Positions 16,756-25,478 of a stretch of DNA of 64,000 nucleotides are shown piece after piece. Numbering within the stretch: the stretch's first letter is position 1; the number at the start of each line of letters is the position of its first letter. Below the pieces are notes generated by a model. The model had not been told where the DNA came from. It was given only the letters and a program-made list of their open reading frames with translations, and did not search any database. Origin of the DNA: Caldilineaceae bacterium (GTDB taxonomy: Bacteria; Chloroflexota; Anaerolineae; Caldilineales; Caldilineaceae); NCBI GenBank assembly GCA_026645575.1, contig JAPKMW010000025.1:47614-111613 (forward strand). Reading direction: 5' to 3'. Made by a program: the position numbers and the translations under genes.

Positions 16756-19566
16756 ATGCAACTTATGGTTATTCGTTTGTCTTTACGCTTCCTGCTTTTG
16801 GTTTTCGTGGTTGTTGCAAGTGCTGGCACCGCCCACGCACAAACCCCGGCCATCACCTACGAGCGCTATGACACCATCATCACGCTGCGCCCGGATGGCA
16901 CCTTTCTGGTACGCGAGATCCAGCAACTGCGCTTTGCGGGCGAATACCGCACCGCTTTCGCCGACATCCCTACCGCCTTGACCACGGAAATTCAAAATCT
17001 TCGCGTTTATGAAGAAGGGGAAACCCCCTATACCTTCAACGGCAGCGGCCCCAACAGCTATACGCTTGAGCGCGACGCCGACTTCATCTATGTTAACTGG
17101 GAGTACACGCCAACCCAACCGGGCGACGTGCGTACCTTTGTCCTCGAATATGAAGTGGTGGGCGGCTTGTGGGTCTACCCGGATGAGACCATTCTGGAAT
17201 GGCGCGCCGTTCCGGCGGATCGCAGTGGGATTCTGGTCGAAAGTAGTGTAGTGACAGTCACCTGGCCCACCGCGGTCAGCGCTGACGAAGTACAGATGAC
17301 TGCCTATGGCCCCGCCTATGAAACAACGACCGACGCAACTTCTGTCACCTTTACCGCCACTGAACCGCTGCCCGATGGCGTCCAATTTGGAGTGCAAGTA
17401 GGGCTGCCGCCGACGTTGATCCAGGCCGAGCGACAACCCTGGCAAATCCGCGAAGACAGCGCCCAATTAGTCTATCGCCTCCCAGAGTTAAACACCGAAT
17501 TGACTCTGAACGCCGACGGTACGCTCTTGGTGGATGAGTATCATCATTTGGCTGTAGACGACGGAGCGCTTGACCAGGGCTATCGTCAGATTCCGTTGCG
17601 CTTTGCCGATGGGATTGACGATGTGCAGGTGTGGGAAGGTGAGCAACCATTTGTCCAGGGCAGTGGTGATTGTGACTACTGTTTACAACTACGCCAAAGG
17701 TCGCGTGATCCCTTCTGGGTGCGCTATGACCAAAGAGAGCGTCAAATTGTCACCAATGAAGAACGCGCCGGCGCCATCCAATTCTATTGGCAATTTCCAC
17801 CTTTGGTGCGCGGCGAAACGACGGCGCTCCGGCTCCACTATCGCGTCCTGGGCGCCGTGCGTCACCTGGCTGACCGGCAGGAGATCCGCTGGACGGCGGT
17901 CTTCCCCGAACGGAGCCAGACGGTCGAGACGGCCAAGGCGCGCTTCCATCTGCCGCCAGGGGTTGACCGTGCTACAGTGAACATCGGCGGCGGGACGGTA
18001 GAATGGACCGACGCAACCACGGCTTTGCTTGTTGCCCCCGGCCCGTTACCGCCGGATGAAGCATGGGAAATTGCGATTACATTGCCAGTCACCGCAACCC
18101 AAGGCGCCGTTCCCCAGTGGCAACGGCAGATGGAAAACGCCGTTGCGGCCATGCAGCAAGCGGAAATCAATCGCGCCCGTTTACAGTTGGGCCTGGGAGT
18201 TGCCGCCATCCTGATTCTGTTGTTGGGGCTACTCGGCGTCTACCTGATCTGGTATCTCTGGGGCCGCGACCGCCCATTGCCGGCGGTGGCTGATTACCTG
18301 ATTGAGCCGCCCTCTAATCTACCACCGGCCATTGTCGCCTATCTGCTTGATGAAGCGCCGTCGGTGAAAGGGGCGCTGGCTTCGCTCTTTGAACTAGCCA
18401 ACATGGGCCTGCTCTGGGTGCGGCTGGATGATACCCTGGCGGTCAAACGAGTGGCGGAACAGCAGTTGACCCCAGGGGCGACGCTCCCGAACCATCTGGT
18501 CACCCTCTTTAACGCGCTCCAACCGGATCTGCCCTACGGCGAGGAGCGCCCGCTCCATCGCATCTATTCCCGCTTCCAGGCAATCTTACCCCAGGTCTAT
18601 ACCCAGATGGGCGAGGAAACCAGCCGCTTCTTTGACGAAGAACCGACGGCGGCGCGCCATCGCTGGCTGGTGCGCGGGCAATGGCTGATCCTGTTGGGGG
18701 TACTGGGCGGCATCGTTCTGGCTTTGCGCTACTGGGGTGACTTTGGTTGGCTGGCTGTTGCGCCAGCCGTGGCCGCCGTTGTTGCCGGCTTTGCGCTGGT
18801 CTTTGCCAGCCAGTGGATGCCCCGCCGCACTACAGCCGGCGTAGAGGAAGCGCAAAAGTGGCGCGCTTTTCGCACCTATCTGCAAAATTTGAAAAGCTAT
18901 GGCAACGTCGAACAGGCCCAACGCATTCTTGACCGCTACTTCGCTTATGCCGTCGCCCTGGATGTGGAAGAGGTCGTTCTCCAGCAGGCGGCTGACTTAG
19001 GCGGCAAGCTACCCGATTGGAGTTATACGCCCACCTGGGAACCGCCCCGTCGCCCCACCTGGCGTCAGGATCGCCCGCCGGTGAATGAAAGTGGAACGCC
19101 ACCCGCCAGTGGTCTACCGCCGCTTGCCGTGCCGCCAACGACTAGTGGAACGCCACCGGTTACGCCGCCAACTGGCGAACGGCCTTCCCTCAGTCAGGCG
19201 TCCAAACAACTGGGGCAGGCGCTCACCAATGCCAGCCAGAATTTGGGGTCGCTGCTCACGACTGCGGTCGGTGATGCGCTGCCGGATACGCCTTTTGAGA
19301 ACATCTGGCAGGGCACACAAGTCGCCGGTGAGGTTGGGGCCAAGGTGGCCGGCACCACGTTGGAGGTTTTGGGCGAAATTTTAGCCGAATCGTCCAGCGG
19401 CGGCGGTGGTGGCGGTTATAGCAGTTCCGGCTCATCCGGCAGCAGTTGGAGTTCCAGCAGTTCGCGGCGTAGTTCGTCGTCCAGTCGTAGTAGTGGGAGT
19501 TTTAGTTCCGGTCGCAGCAGCGCGACGCGACGCAGCGGCGGTGGTGGACGGCGCGGCTTTGGTTAG
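16756..19566 (+). CDS. DUF2207-type membrane protein
   Basis: About 936 residues. A signal peptide (MQLMVIRLSLRFLLLVF, cleavage after AHA) precedes two beta-rich extracellular DUF2207-like regions; ITYERYDTIITLRPDGTFLV and later LNTELTLNADGTLLVDEY show the repeated start. Then come a TM helix (AAILILLLGLLGVYLIWYLW), a cytosolic segment, and two further TM helices (LILLGVLGGIVLAL, VAPAVAAVVAGFALVFA). The C-terminus is a Ser/Gly/Arg low-complexity tail (SSGSSWSSSSSRR to GGGGRRGFG) as in many DUF2207 proteins. The start at 16756 has GGAG 6 nt upstream; in-frame ATGs also exist at 16744 and 16724. Function of the family is unknown. Confidence 0.85.
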   Translation: MQLMVIRLSLRFLLLVFVVVASAGTAHAQTPAITYERYDTIITLRPDGTFLVREIQQLRFAGEYRTAFADIPTALTTEIQNLRVYEEGETPYTFNGSGPNSYTLERDADFIYVNWEYTPTQPGDVRTFVLEYEVVGGLWVYPDETILEWRAVPADRSGILVESSVVTVTWPTAVSADEVQMTAYGPAYETTTDATSVTFTATEPLPDGVQFGVQVGLPPTLIQAERQPWQIREDSAQLVYRLPELNTELTLNADGTLLVDEYHHLAVDDGALDQGYRQIPLRFADGIDDVQVWEGEQPFVQGSGDCDYCLQLRQRSRDPFWVRYDQRERQIVTNEERAGAIQFYWQFPPLVRGETTALRLHYRVLGAVRHLADRQEIRWTAVFPERSQTVETAKARFHLPPGVDRATVNIGGGTVEWTDATTALLVAPGPLPPDEAWEIAITLPVTATQGAVPQWQRQMENAVAAMQQAEINRARLQLGLGVAAILILLLGLLGVYLIWYLWGRDRPLPAVADYLIEPPSNLPPAIVAYLLDEAPSVKGALASLFELANMGLLWVRLDDTLAVKRVAEQQLTPGATLPNHLVTLFNALQPDLPYGEERPLHRIYSRFQAILPQVYTQMGEETSRFFDEEPTAARHRWLVRGQWLILLGVLGGIVLALRYWGDFGWLAVAPAVAAVVAGFALVFASQWMPRRTTAGVEEAQKWRAFRTYLQNLKSYGNVEQAQRILDRYFAYAVALDVEEVVLQQAADLGGKLPDWSYTPTWEPPRRPTWRQDRPPVNESGTPPASGLPPLAVPPTTSGTPPVTPPTGERPSLSQASKQLGQALTNASQNLGSLLTTAVGDALPDTPFENIWQGTQVAGEVGAKVAGTTLEVLGEILAESSSGGGGGGYSSSGSSGSSWSSSSSRRSSSSSRSSGSFSSGRSSATRRSGGGGRRGFG

Positions 19567-19645
19567 TGCTTCGTCAAAGAGTGATGATAGGTTATACTCT
19601 GCCCAAACCAGTGAATGAAGAAAGGGGCAGAAGTAATGAAAAAAT

Positions 19646-19725
19646 TATATACCCACGAGCGCCAGAAAGTAACACTTTTTACACGAGTAATAGGTTACTT
19701 TCTGTGCTGCTCGTGAGTATATATA
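19646..19725. repeat. Imperfect inverted repeat beside a transposase remnant
   Basis: The left arm at 19646-19673 (TATATACCCACGAGCG, then CCAGAAAGTAAC) pairs with the right arm at 19694-19725 (GTTACTTTCTG, then CTCGTGAGTATATA) with a few mismatches. It ends exactly where the IS630-like fragment begins, so it may be an element boundary. Confidence 0.6.
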
Positions 19726-19906
19726 GTCCAACTCAGTACGGAGGAAGCGAGCGAACTCACGCGCCTGACCATGCAAGGCAGAGAGTCAGTACGAAAAGTG
19801 AAGCGCTCCTACATGTTACTCCAGGCCAATGCCGGCAAAAGCGATGAAGCGATAGCGGAACGGGTAGGCGAATCACGAACTAGCGTCGAGCAAGTAGCTA
19901 CGCTTT
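19726..19906 (+). pseudogene. IS630-family transposase N-terminal fragment
   Basis: In the frame starting at 19726 the translation reads VQLSTEEASELTRLTMQG, then SVRKVKRSYMLLQANAG, then AIAERVGESRTSVEQVA. This is the N-terminal helix-turn-helix of IS630-type transposases. No in-frame start codon precedes it, and the rest of the transposase is missing because the convergent amidohydrolase gene begins at 19907. About 60 of the roughly 350 residues of an intact protein remain. It is a dead remnant. Confidence 0.8.
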
Positions 19907-21517
19907 CTATGCTTCATAGACCACACGCCCACCGCTAATCGTCAAAGTGGCGTTCAGTTGGCTGACTTCCGCAACCAGCGTGCTTTCCAGATCGCCGCTC
20001 AACAGCACGAAATCGGCCAGGAGGCCGCGACGGAGTTCACCCTTGCGACCTTCCTGAAATTCGGCATAGGCGCCATCACGCGTATAGGCGGCCAGTGTAT
20101 CGTGGAGGCTCTGTGTTTGCATGGGCAGATCCAGCGTTGTCGACCAGGGTTTGCGGGCCAGCGCCGCTTGCATCCCCAGGTAGGGGTTTTGCGTCACCAC
20201 CGGCCAGTCGCTGCCAAAGACGAGATGGGCGCCGCTGGCCCGCAGACTTTGCCAGGGAAAGCCCCAGCCCCAGCGCGCTTCGCCCACATTTTTCGCCCAA
20301 AGTTGCCCCGGTTCGGAAACCACTTCATGGAGCGGTTGCATAGAGGCAATAACGCCTAATGCCTGAAAACGGGGCAGATCCGCCGGGTGGAGCAATTCGA
20401 CATGTTCAATCCGGTGACGACTGTCGCGCCGACCATGCGCCGCTTGCACCGCCGCGTAAGCATCCAACGTGCGGCGGATGGCGCCATCGCCAATGGCGTG
20501 GGTGATAATTTGCAACCCCAGCCGGTCACAGGCCAGCGCCAGTTCGGTAAAAGGTTCGGCTTCAAAAATGGCCTTGCCCACATCAGCCGGCTTATCGGCA
20601 TAGGGATCGATCAGCAGCGCCGTGTACGATTCAATCACCCCATCCATAAAAAACTTGGCGCAGGTGCTGCGCACCCGGTTACTGAGGTAGGCGTCACGCA
20701 TGGCAATCGCTTCAGCCAAGTCGGCGATGGTGGTGGCCGGGGTGACACTTAACGGGACATTGATGCGCAGGGTCAACTCGCCGACGGCTTCCATCTCGGC
20801 ATAGAGCGCCAGTTGTTCCAGGCTGCCATCCATATTGTGGACGCTGGTAATGCCATAGGCAGCGGCTTGGGCCAGCCCCTGGCGCACCAGTTCCCGTTTA
20901 CGGGGGGCATCCGGTTTGGGCGCCAGCGCTTGCACCGGGCCAAAGGCGCCCCGCTCGCGCAACTCGCCCGTCGCCAGCCCATCGGCGCCCATGACAATTT
21001 CGCTGCCAGGATCACAGTCGCCGCCAGCGAGCAAACCGGCCAGTTCCAACGCTTTGGTGTTAGCAAACATGGTGTGATAATCAAAGGCCATGATCGCCAG
21101 CGGCCGATCCGCGACAATAGCGTCCAGGTGATGACGGGTAGGGATCTGACGGTCGGGGCCGATTTCGTAGATCATGCCGTTGCCCAGTAGCCACGGACGA
21201 TCGGGGTTGGCAGCGGCGTAGGTATGCACGGCAGCGGTCAATTCGGCATAGGTTGTCAGTCCCTCACACTGAATGTTGTCCAGCTTGAGCGAGCCCCAGA
21301 GCAGGTGAAAATGGCTGTCAATCAGACCTGGCAGCAGCGTGCAGCCAGCGGCGTCGATGACACGGGTATGGGGGCGTCGCCAGGTCAGCGCATCGGCGGT
21401 GCTGCCAACAAAGACAATTCGTTCACCTTGGACGGCGACAGCTTCGGCACGGGGGCGGGCGCGATCCTGAGTGAGGGCTTTGGCGTTCACAATGAGCAAA
21501 TCAGCATAGTTCGTCAT
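19907..21517 (-). CDS. Amidohydrolase, YtcJ-like
   Basis: About 536 residues of the metal-dependent amidohydrolase superfamily, YtcJ-like group. The N-terminal MTNYADLLIVNAKALT and GERIVFVGS form the usual beta-sandwich. GCTLLPGLIDSHFHL carries the HxH metal motif (SHFH). HAIGDGAIRRTLDAY and HRIEHVELLHPADLPRF hold further metal/active-site His. FGSDWPV carries the catalytic Asp, and QNPYLGMQAAL follows. It hydrolyses an amide or similar C-N bond; substrate unknown. The start at 21517 is chosen by homology; an in-frame upstream ATG at 21562 would add 15 unrelated residues. Confidence 0.9.
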   Translation of the reverse strand: MTNYADLLIVNAKALTQDRARPRAEAVAVQGERIVFVGSTADALTWRRPHTRVIDAAGCTLLPGLIDSHFHLLWGSLKLDNIQCEGLTTYAELTAAVHTYAAANPDRPWLLGNGMIYEIGPDRQIPTRHHLDAIVADRPLAIMAFDYHTMFANTKALELAGLLAGGDCDPGSEIVMGADGLATGELRERGAFGPVQALAPKPDAPRKRELVRQGLAQAAAYGITSVHNMDGSLEQLALYAEMEAVGELTLRINVPLSVTPATTIADLAEAIAMRDAYLSNRVRSTCAKFFMDGVIESYTALLIDPYADKPADVGKAIFEAEPFTELALACDRLGLQIITHAIGDGAIRRTLDAYAAVQAAHGRRDSRHRIEHVELLHPADLPRFQALGVIASMQPLHEVVSEPGQLWAKNVGEARWGWGFPWQSLRASGAHLVFGSDWPVVTQNPYLGMQAALARKPWSTTLDLPMQTQSLHDTLAAYTRDGAYAEFQEGRKGELRRGLLADFVLLSGDLESTLVAEVSQLNATLTISGGRVVYEA

Positions 21518-21605
21518 AAAATGGGTTGGTCTTCTAGGAATGGATGGATCAAGATGGCGCAAAAGCCCCCGGTAAATGATGAAATGTTATGTATTTATTT
21601 CTCAC

Positions 21606-21678
21606 CGTAGGGGCGTACTCTTGCGGTCGCCCCAGGTTCCCGGCAAGCATAGGACGACCACAAGGGTACGCCCCTACA
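21606..21678. repeat. GTAGGGGCGTAC hairpin between sirtuin and amidohydrolase genes
   Basis: The left arm (from 21606, CGTAGGGGCGTACTCTTG) and the right arm (21654-21678, CAAGGGTACGCCCCTAC) pair with minor mismatches. A related arm start occurs at 49870. It lies in the gap between two same-strand genes and may end the sirtuin transcript. Confidence 0.65.
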
Positions 21679-21687
21679 GAACGTTCA

Positions 21688-22440
21688 TCAACCGGTTGAC
21701 AGCGCAGCCAGCAGTTGCGGCAAAATCACACCGCCAGCGCCCTGTAAGAAAATATCGGCCATCTCAGAAATGGGGGTGCACTGGGGATTGACATCAATCA
21801 GCAGCGCACCCGCCCGTTTGGCAACCAGGGGCAGTTGCGCCACCGGGTAGACCACCCCACTGGTGCCGACGACGAGCATGATTTTGCAGCTTTCGGCGGC
21901 GCGCCAGGCAACGTCCACGACGTCGCCCGGTAATGCTTCACCAAACCAAACCACATCCGGTCGGACCAGTTCGCCACAGTGGGGGCAGACAGGTGGTTGT
22001 TCCTGTGTGCGTTCATGCGCTTGCAAGGTGTATTCAGCCCGACAGTAATTACAGCGAAAGTGATTGATGCGGCCATGAATGTGGTAGACCTGGCGACTGC
22101 CGGCCCGCTCGTGCAAGTTATCCACATTCTGCGTCACCAGGGTAAACGCCGCCATTCGCGTTTCCAACTGCGCCAGCGCCCGATGACCAGGGTTGGGCGC
22201 CGCCGCCTCGACCGTGCGCAGGCGCTCCATATACCAGCGCCAGACCAATCCTGGATCGTCGGCAAACCCTTCCTGGGAGGCCAGCCGTTGCGGGTCGAAT
22301 TTTGACCACAACCCAGTCTGCGCATCGCGAAAGGTGGCAACGCCCGATTCCGCGCTGACACCGGCGCCGGTCAAGCAGACAATGCTGTGGGCCTGGGCTA
22401 GAGCCTGGGCAGCTTGTTGGATTTGGGTTGTTGTGGTCAT
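21688..22440 (-). CDS. cobB: NAD-dependent protein deacylase, sirtuin
   Basis: About 250 residues. All sirtuin signatures are present: the NAD-binding GAGVSAESGVATFRD, TQNVDNLHERAG, the catalytic His in VYHIHGRI, and a Zn-binding pair CNYC...CPHC. RPDVVWFGEALP and VVGTSGVVYPVAQLP follow. It removes acyl groups from lysines using NAD+. The start at 22440 gives MTTTTQIQQAAQALA, the normal family start; an upstream in-frame ATG at 22473 would add 11 residues. The gene follows the DUF362 gene on the same strand, separated by a small transposon-like element. Confidence 0.94.
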   Translation of the reverse strand: MTTTTQIQQAAQALAQAHSIVCLTGAGVSAESGVATFRDAQTGLWSKFDPQRLASQEGFADDPGLVWRWYMERLRTVEAAAPNPGHRALAQLETRMAAFTLVTQNVDNLHERAGSRQVYHIHGRINHFRCNYCRAEYTLQAHERTQEQPPVCPHCGELVRPDVVWFGEALPGDVVDVAWRAAESCKIMLVVGTSGVVYPVAQLPLVAKRAGALLIDVNPQCTPISEMADIFLQGAGGVILPQLLAALSTG

Positions 22441-22479
22441 AGCGTCCTGCTTTCCTTCCCGGTCGCGCCACAAACACTA

Positions 22480-22581
22480 CAGCGGATTTGGGTAGAAACT
22501 GATTTTTGTCGGGCAAAAGCTTTGCTTAAGCTAGGACACTTCGGTGAGAAGATGTCAATCCGCTACTTCCCTAATCCGCTG
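22480..22581. mobile_element. Candidate MITE (102 bp) with CAGCGGATT terminal inverted repeats and TA flanks
   Basis: The left end CAGCGGATTTGGG and right end CCCTAATCCGCTG are inverted with one mismatch. Both ends are flanked by TA (22478-22479 and 22582-22583), as expected of IS630/Tc1-type target duplication. It has no coding capacity. An IS630 transposase fragment lies about 2.6 kb away. The mobile nature is inferred from structure. Confidence 0.6.
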
Positions 22582-22600
22582 TAGAGTTCCGTTGTCGCAC

Positions 22601-23557
22601 CTACGCCGCCAACAACGCTCGCGCTTGCGGTTCATGCCACTGCATCTGGAGATGAGTCGTTTCGTGGGGTTTAAAGGCTTTACGCACAGCTTCGATCTTG
22701 GTCTCCAGCACCTCAATTTCCGCCAGGTCGGCGACGCCCATGCCCAACTGGTGGCCGTAGTGGAGCAGCCCCAGCTCCATCGGCTCAAAGCCCATCGCCT
22801 TGGCAATGACGGCATCTGCCGCAAAGACATCAACGCTGGCGGCGGCGACGCCTAAGTCTACGCTATCCTCGCCGCCGGGGCCGTTGCCTTGTAAGCCGCG
22901 GGTGCCATCGACGACGGCAATGTCGGGGGCCAGGAAGCGCGCCAGACGGATCAGGTTGATATTCAACGTTTGCGCTTCGGCGGGCAGGGTGCGCTCGGCG
23001 TGGCTCTTGAAGCCGTGCATCTTCACCCGATCCGGCTTGTGGATCGTGCCCATGATCATGTTTTTGAGCGCCAGCGTCACCACACAGACATCATGGGTTT
23101 TGGCAATCGCCACCGAGATGGTGCAAGGGCAATCCAGCACCGTCTTGGGCATCCGCACCACCGTTTCGCTATGATCGGCCAGGATGATCGGCGTCTCCAC
23201 CCAGTTGGTCTCCTGGTTGAGATCGATCAGGCGAATGGGAATGGAATATTCGTTAGACAGTGCATGATAGCCAAAGCTGTCCCATGCCTCGCCGGGGTAG
23301 TTTTCGTTACCTCCTTCGGCAATCAGAATTTCGTCCGGCGGCTTGGGGGTGCTGAGGAGGAAATCAATGGCGCCGCGCATGGCGTCAGCGTGGCTAGAGG
23401 CCAGTTGATTTTTGCCCGAAAGAAAATTCGGTTTCAGCATCACTTGTTCACGGATACGTGGCGTCACATCGGCGCGTACCAAATCCAAAGCGCGGTAGAC
23501 ATTGCGGCGGCGATCCCCCTCGCGGGCCAGGCCGACACGGGCGCGTTTTGTTGTCAT
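22601..23557 (-). CDS. DUF362 domain protein
   Basis: 318 residues. DUF362 hallmarks are VMLKPNFLSGKNQL, HADAMRGAIDFLL, ILIAEGGNENYPGEA, IAKTHDVCVVTLALKNMIMG (the conserved K-H...KN stretch), and DIAVVDGTRGLQGNGP. No ferredoxin-type Cys cluster is fused, unlike some family members. Function is undefined; members are thought to bind metals or act on small molecules. A good AGGAGA lies 6 nt before the ATG at 23557. It is the last gene of the tightly spaced SDR-thyA-DinB-Uma2-DUF362 run, 9 nt after the Uma2 gene. Confidence 0.88.
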   Translation of the reverse strand: MTTKRARVGLAREGDRRRNVYRALDLVRADVTPRIREQVMLKPNFLSGKNQLASSHADAMRGAIDFLLSTPKPPDEILIAEGGNENYPGEAWDSFGYHALSNEYSIPIRLIDLNQETNWVETPIILADHSETVVRMPKTVLDCPCTISVAIAKTHDVCVVTLALKNMIMGTIHKPDRVKMHGFKSHAERTLPAEAQTLNINLIRLARFLAPDIAVVDGTRGLQGNGPGGEDSVDLGVAAASVDVFAADAVIAKAMGFEPMELGLLHYGHQLGMGVADLAEIEVLETKIEAVRKAFKPHETTHLQMQWHEPQARALLAA

Positions 23558-23566
23558 GAAATTCTC

Positions 23567-24139
23567 CTACAATGATTCATCTTGTGTTTCAGCAAATAAT
23601 TCTGCCAATGGGAGTTCAAAGCCTTCCAACACTCCTTCGCCCCGTACTGTATCAGCAATGGTCAGGCGGGTGAGTTGGTCAATATCATGATAAACAAAGA
23701 GTTGGCGTTTGCTTGGTTCAACCACCCAAACCACATCGACGCCAATGGCGAAATATTCTTCGAGTTTTTCCTGTACATCGCGCCAACGGTCGTTTGGCGA
23801 AATAATTTCAACAATCAACTCTGGCGCCACCGCTAAGAAACCGACCGGACGCGCCGGATGACGCGCTTTCGAGATAAAGGCAACATCCATGCCCCGCACC
23901 GAATCGGGGTTGCGCTCGGTATAGACGCCCGCCTCGCCAACCAGGAGCCAACCGGCTTTCCGTTGCTGATTAAAATTCCAAAGACGGGCGTGGATCTCAC
24001 CTTCGAGTAAAGCGTGGTTGCTGCCGGTCAAACTCATGGGGACGATTTTCCCTTCGACAAGCTCACAAGGACCGATATCGCCCATAGCGAGCAATTCGTC
24101 ACCGGTGATTAATTTTTCTTGAACAGCTATAACAGTCAC
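23567..24139 (-). CDS. Uma2 family (DUF820) putative nuclease
   Basis: About 190 residues. Family pattern: ITGDELLAMGDIGPCELVEG at the N-terminus, GEAGVYTERNPDSVRGMDVAF, APELIVEIISPNDR (the E and the VxD positions are the PD-(D/E)XK-like site), and KLEEYFAIGVDVVWVVEP. Uma2 proteins are widespread in Cyanobacteria and Chloroflexota; their cellular role is unsettled. The GTG at 24139 is preceded by AGGAGG 4 nt upstream. An ATG at 24166 would overlap the DinB gene and lacks this signal. Member of the thyA-containing operon. Confidence 0.88.
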   Translation of the reverse strand: MTVIAVQEKLITGDELLAMGDIGPCELVEGKIVPMSLTGSNHALLEGEIHARLWNFNQQRKAGWLLVGEAGVYTERNPDSVRGMDVAFISKARHPARPVGFLAVAPELIVEIISPNDRWRDVQEKLEEYFAIGVDVVWVVEPSKRQLFVYHDIDQLTRLTIADTVRGEGVLEGFELPLAELFAETQDESL

Positions 24140-24152
24140 CGTTCCTCCTTCG

Positions 24153-24644
24153 CTACTTCCAACCAAAGGCCGCCGATTCCCAGCTTAGTATATCACCTTC
24201 GACGTGATCCCGCAGCCCCAGTTGCTCCATGATGTACATGATCTGCGCTCGGTGGTGCATATTGTGCGTGATCACATGGGCAATCGCGCCGCCAAAGGTT
24301 TTGGGAACAGGGGGCTGATCCAGCACATCGATAAAGACGTCGTCATAACGCCCTTCCCGCGCAATGGCGCGGGCAAGGGCGGCAAATTCACGGGCTACGA
24401 TGGTCAGGCGTTGTTGTAACTGCTGGGGCGTTTCACCAACATTATCAGTTTGCACTGGCCGTTCATAGAGTAGGTCAGTCCAAGTCTCCATTGCCTCAAT
24501 CAGGTGGACAAAGGTCTGGCGCAAGGAGTCATGATCGATAGCAAAGGCTTGATCCCATTGCGCCGGCGACAGCGTTTGACATTGGGCCAGAAGCTGTTGG
24601 GTTGTCCACACATCGTGACCGAGCAAACGATCAAGAATATCCAA
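24153..24644 (-). CDS. DinB-family protein
   Basis: 163 residues forming a four-helix DinB/YfiT-type bundle. MDILDRLLGHDVWTTQQLL gives the first metal His, VHLIEAMETWTDLL the second helix, and AHVITHNMHHRAQIMYIME the terminal HxxxH pair. Such proteins bind a divalent metal through three His; many are bacillithiol- or mycothiol-linked transferases or unassigned hydrolases. The gene sits 32 nt after thyA and 13 nt before the Uma2 gene. Substrate not determinable. Confidence 0.87.
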   Translation of the reverse strand: MDILDRLLGHDVWTTQQLLAQCQTLSPAQWDQAFAIDHDSLRQTFVHLIEAMETWTDLLYERPVQTDNVGETPQQLQQRLTIVAREFAALARAIAREGRYDDVFIDVLDQPPVPKTFGGAIAHVITHNMHHRAQIMYIMEQLGLRDHVEGDILSWESAAFGWK

Positions 24645-24676
24645 GGGTACGCTCCTTTATCCACGGCTGGGTTCTG

Positions 24677-25471
24677 CTAAACGGCAATCGGCGCTTTGAT
24701 CGTCGGATGGCTTTGGTAATTTTCCAACTTGAAATCGCTGTAGGTAAAGTCAAAGATCGAACGCACCGCTGGGTTGATCACCATACGCGGCAGCGGATAG
24801 GGTTCGCGACTCAGTTGCAACTGCACTTGCTCCAGGTGATTGAGATAAATGTGGGTATCACCCAAGGTATGAATAAACTCGCCCGGTTGCAAGTCGCAAA
24901 CTTGGGCGATCATCATCGTCAGCAGCGCGTAGGAAGCGATATTAAAGGGTACGCCTAAAAAAGTATCGGCTGATCTTTGGTAAAGCTGACAGGAGAGCCG
25001 CCCCTGCGCCACATAGAATTGAAAGAGGCAGTGACAGGGTGGCAATTTCATCTGATCAATATCCGCCACATTCCAAGCCGATACCATCAGCCGGCGCGAA
25101 TCAGGGTTACGCTTGATCTGCGCAATGAGGTTACTGATCTGATCAATGGTTTCGCCGGTGGGGGTTGTCCAACTGCGCCATTGATAGCCATAGACCGGGC
25201 CAAGATCGCCATTGGCGTCGGCCCATTCATCCCAGATGGTGACGCCGTGGTCGTTCAGATATTTGATATTGGTGTCGCCCCGGAGATACCAGAGCAATTC
25301 GTAGATCACCGACTTGAGGTGAATCTTCTTGGTGGTGACCAGCGGAAAACCGGTGGCCAGATCAAAGCGCATCTGGTAGCCAAAGACGCTGATCGTGCCG
25401 ACGCCGGTGCGGTCTTCTTTTTTGACGCCGTGAGCGAGGATGTGGCGGAGTAGAGTGTGATATTGGTGCAT
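24677..25471 (-). CDS. thyA: Thymidylate synthase
   Basis: 264 residues, the same length as E. coli ThyA. It converts dUMP to dTMP with methylenetetrahydrofolate. Visible motifs: [15 protein letters not shown] start, [39 protein letters not shown], the active site [15 protein letters not shown] (Cys in PPCHC), [20 protein letters not shown], and [15 protein letters not shown]. The start at 25471 was chosen by family alignment; it lies 7 nt after the SDR stop, indicating cotranscription. No dihydrofolate reductase gene is adjacent. Confidence 0.97.
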   Translation of the reverse strand: MHQYHTLLRHILAHGVKKEDRTGVGTISVFGYQMRFDLATGFPLVTTKKIHLKSVIYELLWYLRGDTNIKYLNDHGVTIWDEWADANGDLGPVYGYQWRSWTTPTGETIDQISNLIAQIKRNPDSRRLMVSAWNVADIDQMKLPPCHCLFQFYVAQGRLSCQLYQRSADTFLGVPFNIASYALLTMMIAQVCDLQPGEFIHTLGDTHIYLNHLEQVQLQLSREPYPLPRMVINPAVRSIFDFTYSDFKLENYQSHPTIKAPIAV

Positions 25472-25478
25472 AGTATAC

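Noticed and set aside
19566..19847. 93-codon plus-strand frame after the DUF2207 gene
   Set aside because: It crosses an inverted repeat and reads the IS630 remnant out of phase; the frame beginning at 19726 matches the transposase instead.
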